NCBI GenBank assembly: GCA_922989275.2
Contig: OV277862.1
Location: forward strand, 69,081,832 to 69,145,831
Reading direction: 5' to 3'
From: Gari tellinella
Taxonomy: Eukaryota > Mollusca > Bivalvia > Cardiida > Psammobiidae
Length of the DNA: 64,000 nucleotides
The position numbers and the translations under genes were made by a program. Shown here piece after piece: positions 42,101 to 45,543 of the stretch; the first letter of the stretch is position 1, and the number at the start of each line of letters is the position of its first letter. The notes beneath the pieces were generated by a model that did not search any database, was not told the origin of the DNA, and worked only from the letters and a program-made list of their open reading frames with translations.

Positions 42101-44445
42101 TTTAAGCAACTATCTACAAGGATCTAGAAAATATTTCTTATGCTGAATATTCATGACTATATAAAGTGGAATTTATATTCTTTAGTGGAGGAATAAATAA
42201 GAGGTGTGAAAAGCATATTTATGGGGTAATGGGTTAAGAATTGATATTGATGCTGATTTTCAGCTGCTGGAGGCCACTACGAACTTCTCCAAGAGCCAGT
42301 CTGAGCACCAACAAGAGCTTCAACATTGGCAGGACAGGTGTAGCGGCATGGTAGGCCTGGACAAGTACACCAACCTACAGATAGACCTCGTACATAACCA
42401 AAGATCACTCAGAGAAATGCAGGAATGGGCAAAAGCAAAGGAGGATATGGCCAGTAAAAATTTCAAAGGTAAGGTGTTCTGATGTAGATAGTCAAAGGTA
42501 AGGTGTTCTGATGTAGATAGTCAAATGTAAGGTGTTCTGATGTAAATAGTCAAAGGTAAAAATGTGCTTTTTTACCCATTGGACTCTAGTGATATGTGTT
42601 TACTTCCTTTACATACAATGTACCTGATAGAAGTACACTTGACATAATTTATTGCAAACAGTGTAGATCTAGATCAAAATCAAAACTTAGCGAAAGTTTC
42701 TTCTTTGGTTGAGTATACGCTACATCATAGTAACATACAGCAAGGGGGGCATCATATGTGTCATAGAGACATGGTCGTGTATTTAGTTTTTAATGTAAAA
42801 TACAGATGGCTGCCTAAGAACAGGCTGAAAAGTAGAGTTGAAATCTCCCTAAAGCAGAGCTCTGATTTGCGTTTTGCAAATTTTAATTATTCACCTGTAA
42901 AGATGTAGAAAACATTTCCCATGACTTGTAAATCAGGACACGAGAGAGGCATGAAAAGGTATTTCTGTGAGGAAAAAGGGGAGAAATAGTATTTCAGTGA
43001 GAGAAAAGGTTAACAGCTCATATAATGTATGAAATGACATTTCTTAGAGTGTAAGTGTTATTAAATGAAAACTTATTCTGTTTCAACAGTGACTTCTGAC
43101 ATGCATCTGGATGAGGTGACAGACCTTGAGGGTCGTAAACAGTTCCTGGAGGACAAATTGAAGACCCTGCAGCTTCTGCTAGACAACCATGTCAAAAAGT
43201 TCAAAGATCAGGTACATACCCTAGTGATATATGTTTTTCATTCCAATTCAGATGCAATGCAATGAAATGTTATACAGCACTCCCTCTCTTCAACGACACC
43301 TAAAGGGAGACAAAGATTGTGTGTGTTGTTCGAAGGGAGTCGTTATAGGGAGGGAAAGTGGATTACATTTGCAAACAGCATGAATCCAGATCAGACGCCG
43401 CGTAACGCGGCGTCTGATCGGGATTCAAGCTGTTTGTCACTCGTCATTAAGGTTTCTCTGTCAGAATTTCCATTATGCAACTTTGAGAAAAAACAGTAGA
43501 GGACAATTTTAAGCATGCAGTATTGTAGCAGTTAAAGCGTACGACATAGTTGTCTTGTTTAGGGAACTGCGGCAAGGGTCGTTGTAAGGAGGGAGTCGTT
43601 GTTGAGAGGGCCGTTGTAGGGAGGGAACCCTGTAGATGGCAACAATGTCATGTAACAGGAATACAGTGCATAAACATTCTTCTATTCAATATAACCCTTT
43701 TTACACTTGTAACTATTTCAACACTAAGGAAAGTATTCTCCTAGCTTAGGAAGTCCTGAAAATAAGACATAGAAGGCTTTTCCAGAATTTTTCCAAAAGG
43801 GAAATTACAGCAGACCTTAAGGCACATTCTGCTTTACTTTCAGCCTGCTTTAGCTACAATCTGCTATTATCCTCTGAATCAAAGTTAAAATGTGGCTAAG
43901 CCACGATTTAACTGTGATTTTCATCAGGTAAGTTTGATTCAGAGAGTTTGATTTATTGAGATTCAACTGTTTATGATTATTCAAATGTTTTAACTCTTTC
44001 CCACATAGAAGCGCCTTTTAGCGCATTCAATTTATCCCTCCACTGAAGAAAAAAGTTCCAATTTATACAGTCACAAATATGTATCCGAAGAAATATTTTC
44101 TAAATTCTAGCAGATGATAGCTTAAAGCAGGCTTAAAGTAAAGCAAAATGTGCCTTAAGGCACATTCTGCTTTACTTTCAACCTGCTTTAAGTGGTCACC
44201 TAAATGGGCTATGGGGTAAAGGGTTGATATTAAAGTTGATATTATAAATATTACAGCGTGAGACTGCAGAGAGGAGGAACATGCTGGTTGTGAACCTGTA
44301 CAAGGAGAATGCCGACCTCATGGACTCTTTGGCCAATGTGGAGGAGCAGAAAAAGGATGCCGTGTTACGCTGTTACCGTCTAGAAGATCAGTGCAATGAA
44401 CTGCGCAGAGCCTTTAGGAAAATGACAAATCTGGCCATAACTTGA
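54..44445 (+). CDS. NIN: Ninein-family (NIN/NINL) centrosomal coiled-coil protein, 3' part, 23 exons
   Basis: Exons: 54-196, 2252-2392, 7006-7180, 7827-7943, 8398-8487, 10025-10211, 10910-10984, 18580-18764, 19820-19992, 21252-22122, 23029-23191, 23503-23693, 29208-29402, 31325-31480, 31988-32101, 32891-32989, 35640-35753, 37464-37589, 40410-40523, 41518-41586, 42264-42468, 43090-43211, 44257-44445. All joins are GT-AG with matching phases, giving 1337 residues plus TGA. The visible start and the following LAKEVDERHASMEK-type coiled coil match the region after the EF-hands of vertebrate ninein and ninein-like proteins, and almost all the rest is charged heptad coiled coil. Family knowledge: ninein proteins anchor microtubules at the centrosome and subdistal appendages. 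NIN versus NINL cannot be settled; invertebrates usually carry one ancestral member. The 5' exons are off the window. Phase consistency over 23 joins argues for a live gene. Confidence 0.9.
578..1545. repeat. Tandem pair of about 450-bp foldback elements
   Basis: Two copies (578-1036 and 1099-1545) share aatacac(a/g)ttaccagt starts, an inner stem around tttttggcggaaatag / tttccgccaaaaat, CRE-like TGACGTCA motifs, and aaaggcatataata ends. Within each copy tattatatgcctt and aaggcatataata are inverted. Each half can fold into a long hairpin. They diverge by scattered substitutions and small indels, so the duplication is not very recent. Confidence 0.75.
1556..1740. repeat. ATC/CAT-rich degenerate microsatellite
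   Basis: Irregular run of atc and cat triplets broken by ttt and agt variants. The apparent Met/Ile-rich reverse-strand ORF is a by-product of the triplet repeat. Confidence 0.75.
1737..2226 (+). mobile_element. Family A TTAA MITE with a second copy nested inside
   Basis: The outer copy (+) starts TTAA at 1737 and ends gtaatggg-TTAA at 2226. An inverted copy of the same family sits between TTAA 1844-1847 and TTAA 2091-2094, next to the outer copy's core hairpin. Removing 243 bp plus one TTAA restores the outer element, which documents a TTAA target duplication. Confidence 0.8.
2252..2392 (+). CDS. NIN: ninein-family exon 2
   Basis: The acceptor is attcag and the donor gtaagt. Its first base completes the split Lys codon from exon 1, and it ends with two bases of Leu. 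It encodes LAKEVDERHASMEK and flanking heptads, among the segments most similar to vertebrate ninein (LMASEVDDHHAAIE type), which fixes both family and frame. Confidence 0.9.
2598..2814 (+). mobile_element. Family A TTAA MITE
   Basis: Starts ttaacccttaacccctaacc and ends tggggtgatggattaa. The core hairpin has shrunk: most of both inner arms are missing. Confidence 0.7.
2815..3640. other. Intron sequence without recognised features
   Basis: AT-rich intronic DNA. Only a short (TCTG)n tract near 3120-3146 stands out. Confidence 0.6.
3660..3832 (-). mobile_element. Family A MITE, partial
   Basis: Contains the reverse-orientation tail (tatacagtgatgaatata), the core hairpin with imperfect tip, and a degraded ttatggggtaggtta end. 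Confidence 0.6.
3883..4110. mobile_element. Family I-like MITE relic
   Basis: Starts cagggctgctat and carries aatcctaagatttc, as in the better copies at 47969 and 56828, around a family A core hairpin (3985-4050). The right end (gagaaatggc) is degraded. Confidence 0.5.
5536..5646 (-). mobile_element. Family A MITE, partial
   Basis: Core hairpin and the ggctatggggtaaagggttaa end are present. Just left of it, 5480-5530 carries an extra half-hairpin, so this copy is rearranged. Confidence 0.6.
6473..6707 (-). mobile_element. Family A TTAA MITE
   Basis: TTAA-flanked at both ends (attaaccaattactcc to gtaatgggttaa). The right arm of the core hairpin is deleted. Confidence 0.7.
6756..6904 (-). mobile_element. 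Family A MITE, truncated
   Basis: Core hairpin with tip ctataacgtgc and a right end aaaggctataagataaaggg before TTAA. The left third is missing. Confidence 0.6.
7006..7180 (+). CDS. NIN: ninein-family exon 3
   Basis: The acceptor is ataacag and the donor gtaagt. Coiled coil with SVEKKYQEQLRGVQAELERE and a following QEEAKLRKQ stretch, matching the ninein segment KERIAALKNELRKERE in position and pattern. It ends in phase 0. Confidence 0.9.
7214..7340 (+). mobile_element. Family A MITE, left half
   Basis: Left end, core hairpin (cacctcaggtg tip) and the start of the tail (ctacgaactgctaggatat) are present; the right end is not recognisable. It begins 34 bp after the exon 3 donor. Confidence 0.65.
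7827..7943 (+). CDS. NIN: ninein-family exon 4
   Basis: 39 codons of coiled coil (EIGKLNSDVTDV to MVDIHRK). The acceptor is tctacag and the donor AAG|gttaac. The TTAA inside that donor is also the left edge of a family A transposon (see the separate finding). Confidence 0.9.
7945..8168 (+). mobile_element. Family A MITE abutting the exon 4 splice donor
   Basis: Its left TTAA occupies bases +2 to +5 of the exon 4 donor (AAG|g-TTAA-cc). The core hairpin tip is gtgccttaaggcac; the tail carries ggatatactgg and the catgactgta motif, with a degraded right end. Confidence 0.6.
8398..8487 (+). CDS. NIN: ninein-family exon 5
   Basis: 30 codons with acceptor acactag and donor gtaaga, phase 0 on both sides. 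It encodes FERAGIFTPEEHKYAKEK, a short non-heptad linker, then IERLEQENK heptads. It corresponds to the position of the NIN/NINL linker before the NDELQ(S/A)ELE segment. Confidence 0.85.
8635..8860 (-). mobile_element. Family A TTAA MITE
   Basis: Starts ttaacctattcccccataga and ends attatggggtaaaggattta (one TTAA mutated to TTTA). Core hairpin with tip gtgcttaaggcac. Confidence 0.7.
9713..9991 (-). mobile_element. Family A TTAA MITE with rearranged hairpin
   Basis: TTAA at both ends. The core is not a simple hairpin: after the left arm (gcagaatgcgcc) the sequence turns back early (tttcaacctgctttaagctt), continues ccatcttaaggctc, and repeats the right arm, as if a polymerase switched template at the stem. 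Confidence 0.75.
10025..10211 (+). CDS. NIN: ninein-family exon 6
   Basis: The acceptor is ataaaag, a weak purine-rich tract. The donor is G|gttagt, leaving one base. It encodes DHNDELRTELEE, equivalent to vertebrate DRNDELQAELE, then a Ser/Pro/Arg-rich non-coiled segment (SPNRRGLG, SLMSDYIKP). Ninein proteins also break their coiled coil here. Confidence 0.85.
10232..10368 (+). mobile_element. Family B MITE (TA-CAGTA ends), shortened
   Basis: Starts tacagtagaacccctctata and ends gaggggttctactgta, with half of the core hairpin missing. It directly abuts the acceptor-derived array before exon 7. Confidence 0.65.
10369..10909 (+). repeat. Degenerate tandem array of 3' splice-site copies
   Basis: Roughly 20 imperfect units of about 25-33 bp with consensus attacttttcacctctattt then aacag, running without a break into the true acceptor of exon 7 (cacctctctttaacag|ATTACT). 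Each unit therefore contains a pyrimidine tract, an AG, and the first exon bases. Several units keep an intact tttaacag; others have lost the G or gained A runs. Confidence 0.8.
10910..10984 (+). CDS. NIN: ninein-family exon 7
   Basis: Short acidic exon (YSDDDAQQLLERRLQQLPRD then DDDI). The acceptor is tttaacag and the donor A|gtgagt. It joins exon 6 as GAT (Asp) and exon 8 as AGT (Ser). The intron just before it is filled with degenerate copies of its own 3' splice site. Confidence 0.85.
11150..11216. repeat. Isolated family B-type core hairpin
   Basis: Arms aatgcagaaagctcc / ggagctttctacatta around a ta centre, without recognisable transposon ends. Confidence 0.55.
11230..12200. other. Intron sequence, only weak repeats
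   Basis: Contains low-similarity tracts rich in cagcctc and ccttgacc phrases (11700-11960), typical of old interspersed repeats, and a weak hairpin around 12050-12120. No gene seen. Confidence 0.5.
12216..12573. mobile_element. Family C MITE (TA-CAGTG ends)
   Basis: CAGTGGTCCCTCTCTACAAC start and CTG-TA end as an inverted repeat with TA on both sides. The core hairpin is gaatccagatcagacgt and its complement. Pogo/Tigger-like by the CAG...CTG termini and TA target; non-autonomous. Confidence 0.75.
13600..13843. mobile_element. Family D TTAA MITE
   Basis: Flanked by TTAA (13596-13599, 13844-13847). The inner hairpin is gcaaacagtgaagaccca ... ggctcc-gtaa-ggagcc. It matches copies at 39166 and 41646, which are 242-244 bp in length. 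Confidence 0.8.
13946..14143 (+). mobile_element. Family A MITE
   Basis: Left end taccccatagcctgtgtc, core hairpin with one arm mutated, tail with catgactatataaa. The right end is degraded. Confidence 0.65.
14542..14750. mobile_element. Family B MITE (TA-CAGTAAA ends)
   Basis: Nearly complete: tacagtaaatcctctctaca to atgttttactgta. The core hairpin is a near-perfect 33-bp stem with aagctcc-TTAA-ggagctt at the tip and TTAA at each base. Confidence 0.8.
15321..16548. repeat. Bivalve-type repeat with 161-bp internal tandem units
   Basis: Begins agctcatctgagc ... gtgagct with a (gtccgtcgt) stretch and ends cagggccttcaggccctctt. Between lie about five tandem units starting gtgtttacactctagagg at 15408, 15569, 15730, 15891 and 16050 (period 161, one 159). 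The unit phrase ttgctgaaaatgccat is highly conserved. Confidence 0.8.
16938..17129. mobile_element. Family E MITE relic (GGGCC-type ends)
   Basis: Contains tacgaaatgttgtacgacaa, aatcctgtcttgtgatatct and ttacgaccggtttt, all found in the better copies at 35783, 50667 and 60526. The central hairpin's right arm is missing. Confidence 0.6.
17678..17937 (+). mobile_element. Family A TTAA MITE
   Basis: TTAA at both ends (ttaactccatagc; gagtaaagggttaa), core hairpin degraded at the tip, tail with catgactgaataaattt. Confidence 0.65.
18020..18462. mobile_element. Repeat with TATGCCCCC inverted ends
   Basis: Bounded by tatgcccccggcatct and actgggggcata. It has a CCGTCCGT tract and two internal units of about 175 bp, each starting tagattttaccntttcgtc (18104 and 18280) and carrying tatacagttnttgccntgga. 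Looks like a non-autonomous element with internal tandem repeats. Confidence 0.7.
18580..18764 (+). CDS. NIN: ninein-family exon 8
   Basis: The acceptor is atgtcag and the donor AAG|gtaaaa. It encodes SLDSTSDRETIEQLNKEIQD and a following KRFEIERKDIEESYRLEI coiled coil. It follows a 7.6-kb intron; the 1-to-1 phase match supports direct joining to exon 7. Confidence 0.85.
19545..19779. mobile_element. Family D MITE, left end eroded
   Basis: Hairpin gatcagagggctcc-ctaa-ggagccctccgatca and right end tttcatggatgaatgaa before TTAA 19780-19783. It ends 37 bp before exon 9. Confidence 0.65.
19820..19992 (+). CDS. NIN: ninein-family exon 9
   Basis: The acceptor is tgtgcag. The annotated donor AG|gtacga leaves two bases that join to exon 10 as Arg. 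It is coiled coil ending HTDEIQEIIDR. The last 20 bases plus the donor are the first unit of a 39-bp tandem array that fills the next intron; donor-like copies 39 and 78 bases downstream would add 13 or 26 codons in frame. Confidence 0.85.
19973..21211 (+). repeat. 39-bp minisatellite seeded from the exon 9 end and its donor
   Basis: The first unit is the last 20 bases of exon 9 plus the donor (atacaagaaatcatagacag|gtacga...). Units repeat every 39 bp, about 28 in all, broken by other sequence at about 20125-20190 and 21008-21088. Outer units keep acag|gtagga or acag|gtggga; central units read actcgtggga or actgttggga and have lost the donor. The period is 13 codons, so a 225-codon ORF of an IQEIINSWDSIRL unit appears; I regard that as a by-product. 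Confidence 0.9.
21252..22122 (+). CDS. NIN: ninein-family exon 10 (large coiled-coil exon)
   Basis: At 871 bp this is by far the largest exon: about 290 residues of uninterrupted heptad coiled coil rich in Glu, Lys and Gln, with repeated patterns such as KHKEDIQELTNQVEVLTEKL and KHKDEAQGLTKQVEV that suggest internal duplication. The acceptor is aattaag and the donor gtacgt. It likely forms a long parallel dimeric rod. Confidence 0.9.
22140..22287. repeat. 148-bp near-perfect palindrome after exon 10
   Basis: Arms meet at gagcctaggctc, extend through tcccaagcatttgattggtc and its complement, and end ggctccgaggttataaagc / gctttataacctgggagcc. It begins 18 bp into the intron. The arms match better than any other inverted repeat here apart from 55019-55177. 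Confidence 0.85.
22340..22410 (-). repeat. tRNA-like sequence (tRNA pseudogene or SINE head)
   Basis: On the reverse strand it carries gattcagtggttagagtgc (box A-like), a ctggc/gccag five-pair stem with a seven-base loop, and ggttaagtccc (box B-like). The loop lacks the conserved T before the anticodon and the acceptor stem pairs poorly, so it is not a working tRNA. Confidence 0.4.
22717..22974 (-). mobile_element. Family A TTAA MITE
   Basis: Full-length reverse copy: tattaccccatagatgtcc to aatatggggtaaagggttaa, core tip caccttaaggcac. It ends 55 bp before exon 11. Confidence 0.75.
23029..23191 (+). CDS. NIN: ninein-family exon 11
   Basis: The acceptor is atgtacag after a T10 tract; the donor is A|gtatgt. 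It starts with a Gly-rich hinge (DGNGLAGGDKEEY), then charged coiled coil (RLTEEAERKARRN). The glycine stretch probably breaks the rod after exon 10. Confidence 0.88.
23410..23481 (+). mobile_element. Family B MITE, right end only
   Basis: Carries tttaagctgtcatctgtctt ... tagtggtcataatagagagg and ttttactgta. It lies 22 bp upstream of the exon 12 start. Confidence 0.65.
23503..23693 (+). CDS. NIN: ninein-family exon 12
   Basis: The acceptor is attaaacag and the donor gtaggt. It encodes very acidic/basic coiled coil with a repeated pattern, EREALAQRYEDEREALEEQL. A family B transposon end lies 22 bp upstream of the acceptor. Confidence 0.88.
23750..24002 (+). mobile_element. Family A TTAA MITE
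   Basis: TTAA to TTAA, 253 bp, core tip gcgccttaaggcgc with perfect inner pairing. An adjacent family B-type hairpin (24013-24088, tip ctccaacaggag) follows directly. Confidence 0.75.
24281..24850. repeat. Imperfect tandem repeat interrupted by a family A MITE
   Basis: Two related units (gagacttcatattta.. near 24390 and gagacttcatataagg.. near 24512) with aaggtcaatgtcattga phrases. A family A MITE (24598-24793) splits the tract, which resumes as aaggtcatggtcacatcc. Confidence 0.6.
24903..26080 (-). mobile_element. Internally deleted Tc1/mariner element
   Basis: 29-bp terminal inverted repeats (24903-24931 and 26052-26080) match at 27 of 29 positions, start TATACTCAGCAAAAATAG and have TA flanks. 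Reverse-strand fragments encode a Tc1 helix-turn-helix (SRQFGITAETIRNRLKQ, about 25470-25600), then RRPYTWQILT, then SPDLKPIEHVW (about 25340-25390), the usual SPDLNPIEH motif before the last catalytic acid. The DDE core between them is missing and frames are broken, so the copy cannot be autonomous. Confidence 0.85.
26594..27990. repeat. Bivalve-type AGCTCACCTGAGCC repeat with 320-bp internal units
   Basis: Starts agctcacctgagccatagg and a gtcgtccgtcgt tract, ends ctcaggtgagcgaaatatgc and a ccatggggctcttgttt tail. The unit phrase catagagttatatagtgaaa recurs at 26971, 27290 and 27611, about 320 bp apart. No coding capacity seen. Confidence 0.85.
28000..28920. other. Intron sequence without recognised features
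   Basis: AT-rich; two TGACGTCA-like motifs near 28250, otherwise no gene or repeat I can support. Confidence 0.5.
28922..29152 (+). mobile_element. Family A TTAA MITE
   Basis: TTAA at both ends. The hairpin tip is shortened to agaatgccgcattct, still perfectly paired. Confidence 0.75.
29208..29402 (+). CDS. NIN: ninein-family exon 13
   Basis: 65 codons, acceptor ctacag, donor gtatag. It encodes EELCEQMEEIKEAYDDAKRG and an EEIEDLKQSL coiled coil. Phase 0 at both ends. Confidence 0.88.
29434..30149 (+). mobile_element. Triple nest of TTAA elements
   Basis: The outer family A copy runs TTAA 29434 to TTAA 30149. At its central hairpin TTAA (29516-29519 / 29983-29986) sits a second family A copy in the same orientation. 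Inside that copy, at the TTAA beside its core (29566-29569 / 29839-29842), sits a third, unrelated 269-bp insert with weakly inverted agac...ctcc / ggaaaagtct ends. Each layer rejoins cleanly when the inner one and one TTAA are removed. Confidence 0.8.
30914..31087. repeat. Long inverted repeat (foldback)
   Basis: Arms ataagaaatagtacagccc / gggctgtactatttcttat with an inner stem gtcagccccaaaataa and a short ccttcgg loop. The right arm has two small insertions. Confidence 0.8.
31325..31480 (+). CDS. NIN: ninein-family exon 14
   Basis: 52 codons, acceptor tatttaag, donor gtaact, phase 0. It encodes AEKGQYELKETLEETKHALE and a following coiled coil ending QSGRDK. Confidence 0.85.
31496..31750 (+). 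mobile_element. Chimeric MITE: family B left end, family A body
   Basis: The left end reads acagtaaaaccctcactata and tagtgaccact (family B), but from gaccacttaaagcaggttg onward it is family A through to gtaatgggttaa. The switch lies beside the shared hairpin core. Confidence 0.7.
31988..32101 (+). CDS. NIN: ninein-family exon 15
   Basis: 38 codons, acceptor gttttag, donor gtaggt, phase 0. Coiled coil (EKEGLEKELGQLQQELAELQ). It is one of four exons in this half that are exactly 114 bp. Confidence 0.85.
32222..32463 (+). mobile_element. Family A MITE
   Basis: Left end eroded (cttagcccattatcctctag), left hairpin arm shortened, right end ggagtaaagggctaac. Confidence 0.65.
32654..32862 (-). mobile_element. 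Family A MITE
   Basis: Reverse copy with most of the right hairpin arm gone, ending ggctatggggtaattgg. It stops 28 bp before exon 16. Confidence 0.65.
32891..32989 (+). CDS. NIN: ninein-family exon 16
   Basis: 33 codons, acceptor tgttacag, donor gtacag, phase 0. It encodes VQVSTLTRENTDLTDQLQS, then a Pro-containing end (APLPEHAQ) that should interrupt the helix. Confidence 0.85.
33073..33432. mobile_element. Family C MITE
   Basis: TA-CAGTGCTTCCTCCC to gagggagcactg-TA. Inner hairpin gaatccagatcagatgccgc and its complement, with compensating changes relative to other copies. Confidence 0.78.
33978..34046. repeat. Family F core hairpin
   Basis: Arms aacagtttggttcctgatca / tgatcaggctccaaactgtt around gacgccggg-tta-cccggcgtc. 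Confidence 0.7.
34797..34933. repeat. Long inverted repeat with actcg loop
   Basis: gtgttaataatttattggat paired with atccaataaattatcaacac, inner stem gttttagaaaaagataaaaa. Same design as 36734-36908 and 38210-38362. Confidence 0.75.
35371..35577. mobile_element. Family B MITE
   Basis: tacagttaagcctctgtata to tagagaggttttacta with full core hairpin (agctcctttggagct tip). Ends 63 bp before exon 17. Confidence 0.78.
35640..35753 (+). CDS. NIN: ninein-family exon 17
   Basis: 38 codons, acceptor cctcacag, donor gtataa, phase 0. Leucine-rich heptads (ELTREKSELEERLVDTESKL). Confidence 0.85.
35783..36014. mobile_element. Family E MITE (GGGGCCC ends)
   Basis: ggggccctgtcttacgaaat to cataagacgggccc, with a central hairpin ctctttggaattgtctt / aagatgattccaaagag. 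Confidence 0.75.
36597..36908. repeat. Two adjacent inverted repeats
   Basis: 36597-36660 is built on tgatatcatcactacatgta with a TGACGTCACGTCA beside it. 36734-36908 pairs aatagaataatcaattcctt with its complement and has a stem gggttgttatctggttaaaa around an actcgtcctgtggactcg loop. Confidence 0.75.
37119..37286. mobile_element. Family E MITE, left end missing
   Basis: Near-perfect stem ctaatcctgtcttgtgacat ... atgtcacaagacaggattag, followed by gacttacgacaac and a degenerate atgaaactggtccc end. A separate hairpin (37053-37104, gtgtctggctcc / gagccagacac) precedes it. Confidence 0.75.
37464..37589 (+). CDS. NIN: ninein-family exon 18
   Basis: 42 codons. The start is taken at ttggtcag|TCA because that keeps phase 0; the AG four bases further on would break the frame, and the earlier aactaag runs into a stop. 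The donor is AAG|gtgaaa. Coiled coil (LLDTQDKLADTEAQLFQAEK). Confidence 0.8.
38210..38362. repeat. Long inverted repeat
   Basis: Arms agaatctcgcattcgtgctc / gagcactcttaggagatcct with inner attattcatcagttttaata. Third member of the group at 34797 and 36734; the upstream DNA carries acgtcatt and tgacgtta motifs. Confidence 0.7.
39112..39598 (+). mobile_element. Family A MITE interrupted by a family D MITE
   Basis: Outer family A TTAA 39112 to 39598. A 243-bp family D element (39166-39408) is bounded by TTAA 39162-39165 and 39409-39412 at the base of the outer core hairpin. The outer tip is atgcctttaggcat, a paired variant. Confidence 0.82.
39960..40392. mobile_element. Family B MITE interrupted by a family A MITE
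   Basis: Family B starts tacagtaaaacctctctatt and ends agagaggttttactgta. A family A copy (TTAA 40132-40135 to 40371-40374) is inserted in its right arm after tttttgtggtc. The element ends 18 bp before exon 19. Confidence 0.78.
40410..40523 (+). CDS. NIN: ninein-family exon 19
   Basis: 38 codons, acceptor ttttacag, donor gtaaac, phase 0. It encodes KKYEDVCKERDRSVGLAKSL and NKVNSGQNEDIEDK. A family B element ends 18 bp before the exon. Confidence 0.85.
40717..40989. repeat. Tandem duplication of 137 bp spanning two MITE halves
   Basis: Two copies start cttaaaattgaactggtttc at 40717 and 40854. They differ by a single A in an A run, so the duplication is recent. The unit fuses a family A tail to a family B hairpin arm. 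Confidence 0.85.
41518..41586 (+). CDS. NIN: ninein-family exon 20
   Basis: Smallest exon: 23 codons, KQLTKVLEQKKLLESQLQQI then SDK. The acceptor is attgtag and the donor AAG|gtaatg, phase 0. Supported by heptad pattern and by frame continuity on both sides. Confidence 0.75.
41646..41887. mobile_element. Family D TTAA MITE
   Basis: Bounded by TTAA 41642-41645 and 41888-41891. Strong hairpin ctgatcagagggctcctttc / gagccctctgatctgg. The right TTAA joins a family A tail (41892-41993), which is followed at a shared TTAA by another family A copy. Confidence 0.82.
41998..42233 (+). mobile_element. Family A TTAA MITE
   Basis: cccattaccccgaagc to atggggtaatggg between TTAA sites; left hairpin arm partly deleted. 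Ends 26 bp before exon 21. Confidence 0.75.
42264..42468 (+). CDS. NIN: ninein-family exon 21
   Basis: The acceptor is gattttcag and the donor G|gtaagg. It encodes LLEATTNFSKSQSEHQQELQ and HWQDRCSGMVGLDKYTNLQI, less regular than the rod, with Trp and Cys. The donor and the last bases are tandemly copied just downstream (29-bp unit). Confidence 0.85.
42462..42560 (+). repeat. 29-bp tandem repeat seeded from the exon 21 donor
   Basis: Unit tcaaag|gtaaggtgttctg with atgtagatag. GT donors lie at 42469 (true), 42498, 42527 and 42556. The 29-bp period shifts frame, and downstream donors would add a TGA, unlike the in-frame array after exon 9. Confidence 0.88.
43090..43211 (+). CDS. NIN: ninein-family exon 22
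   Basis: The acceptor is tttcaacag and the donor gtacat. It joins exon 21 as GTG (Val). It encodes TDLEGRKQFLEDKLKTLQLL and DNHVKKFKDQ, coiled coil. Confidence 0.85.
43275..43632. mobile_element. Family C MITE
   Basis: TA-CAGCACTCCCTCTCTTC to gtagggagggaaccctg-TA. Core hairpin gatcagacgccgcg-taa-cgcggcgtctgatc. Confidence 0.8.
43990..44224 (-). mobile_element. Family A TTAA MITE
   Basis: Reverse copy, ttaactctttcccacataga to gctatggggtaaagggtt; core tip gtgccttaaggcac. It ends 32 bp before the last coding exon. Confidence 0.75.
44257..44445 (+). CDS. NIN: ninein-family terminal coding exon
   Basis: The acceptor is tattacag. It encodes NMLVVNLYKENADLMDSLAN and a YRLEDQCNELRRAFRKMTN tail, then TGA. 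A closing short helix after the last coiled coil is typical of the family's C-terminus. An AATAAA at 45048-45053 is a candidate polyadenylation signal about 600 bp downstream. Confidence 0.88.
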   Translation, partial: RETAERRNMLVVNLYKENADLMDSLANVEEQKKDAVLRCYRLEDQCNELRRAFRKMTNLAIT

Positions 44446-44520
44446 TCTGGCTATGATTCAATACCGTTAAACTTATGTGATTGGACCAGGCAATATATAA
44501 GCAAGGACATATCAAAACGT

Positions 44521-44608
44521 GAGTTGGTGCTTTATGCAAGACAAAATGAATGCAAAAAACTCCTTAAGGAACTTTCTGCATTAAGTTTGTCCTGCATTAT
44601 GCTGACAC
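44521..44608 (+). repeat. Hairpin in the probable 3' UTR
   Basis: Inverted repeat about 75 bp after the stop codon, built on AACTCC-TTAA-GGAACTTTC with arms extending to tgcattaagtttgtcctgc. It resembles the family B core hairpin. If the 3' UTR reaches the AATAAA at 45048 it would be transcribed as a stable stem. Confidence 0.6.
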
Positions 44609-44935
44609 TTTTTGTTCCAACTCTTAACTCATATTTGTTTATTACATGTATGTATATAATTATATTTATGTTTCTTAGCAACTAGTGTTGAGTCTAATGG
44701 GATAAAGCAATTTGTGGCGTCTCAACTGTTTGACAATACCCAATTAGGGAATGCTTAGCATTAAATGGGCTTTAATACCTCTTACCAAAGGCCTGTAATT
44801 AGATGTGTTCAATATGTGTAAATATGTGTTATGCACTGACAGATGTAAATACTATCAAACCTCGATAACTGGAACTTGTTTATGTGGTACAGATAATTGA
44901 AATTCCACAGGGAAAAAATGGGAAAGGTTAAAATA

Positions 44936-45260
44936 AGGTTACAAGATACAAGAAACTTTATTTATAGTCGGGTGTTTTCACAACATATATAACATTAGCT
45001 AAAAGCTATTTACCGACATAAAAAGTTTAAAACATAAGCTTCTTAACAATAAAATTAACTAACAGCCCCTAAATGATATCTAGCAGATGTTGGTCAAAAT
45101 CGGGTATAATAATAATAATAAGGGTACTCTAAATAGAGCAATCAGGAATTTGCGTCAACTGCTGTGCATACCAATCCATGCTCAAACATGGTTTGGTACA
45201 ACCCATCAGTTGACAAGATTTGTTGATCACTTTGTATAGAGTACAGATATTGACCCACAT
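44936..45260. repeat. Possible retroelement 3' tail
   Basis: aggttacaagatacaagaaa and ctttatt recurs as gttacaagatacaagataca near 58581, followed by different DNA each time. This suggests 5'-truncated retroposons in reverse orientation. A short (ATA)n run lies near 45110. Confidence 0.35.
45048..45053 (+). promoter_or_regulatory. Candidate polyadenylation signal
   Basis: First canonical AATAAA hexamer I see downstream of the ninein-family stop codon. It lies inside AT-rich DNA that also looks like the tail of a retroelement, so its use is uncertain. Confidence 0.3.
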
Positions 45261-45289
45261 TGGCCTGATTTCATTAGGGGTGTACTACC

Positions 45290-45543
45290 TTAAACCATTA
45301 GCCTGTTTCAAGATTTGATTATAGGTTGCTACTTAAAGCAGGTTGAAAGTAAAGCAGAGTGCGCCTAAAGGCGCATTCTGCTTTACTTTCAGCCTGCTTT
45401 AAGCTACAATCTTCCAGTCTTTATGAAATTTTTAATATTTACTTGATGAATTTTCAATACTGTATAAATTGGAACTATTTTATTATTAAAGTGGAAGAAT
45501 TAATTGAAGGCATAAAAGTTGTAATTATGGGGTAATGGGTTAA
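45290..45543 (+). mobile_element. Family A TTAA MITE
   Basis: Complete, core tip gcgcctaaaggcgc with perfect pairing, tail with gtataaattggaactatttt, ends gggtaatgggttaa. Confidence 0.78.
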
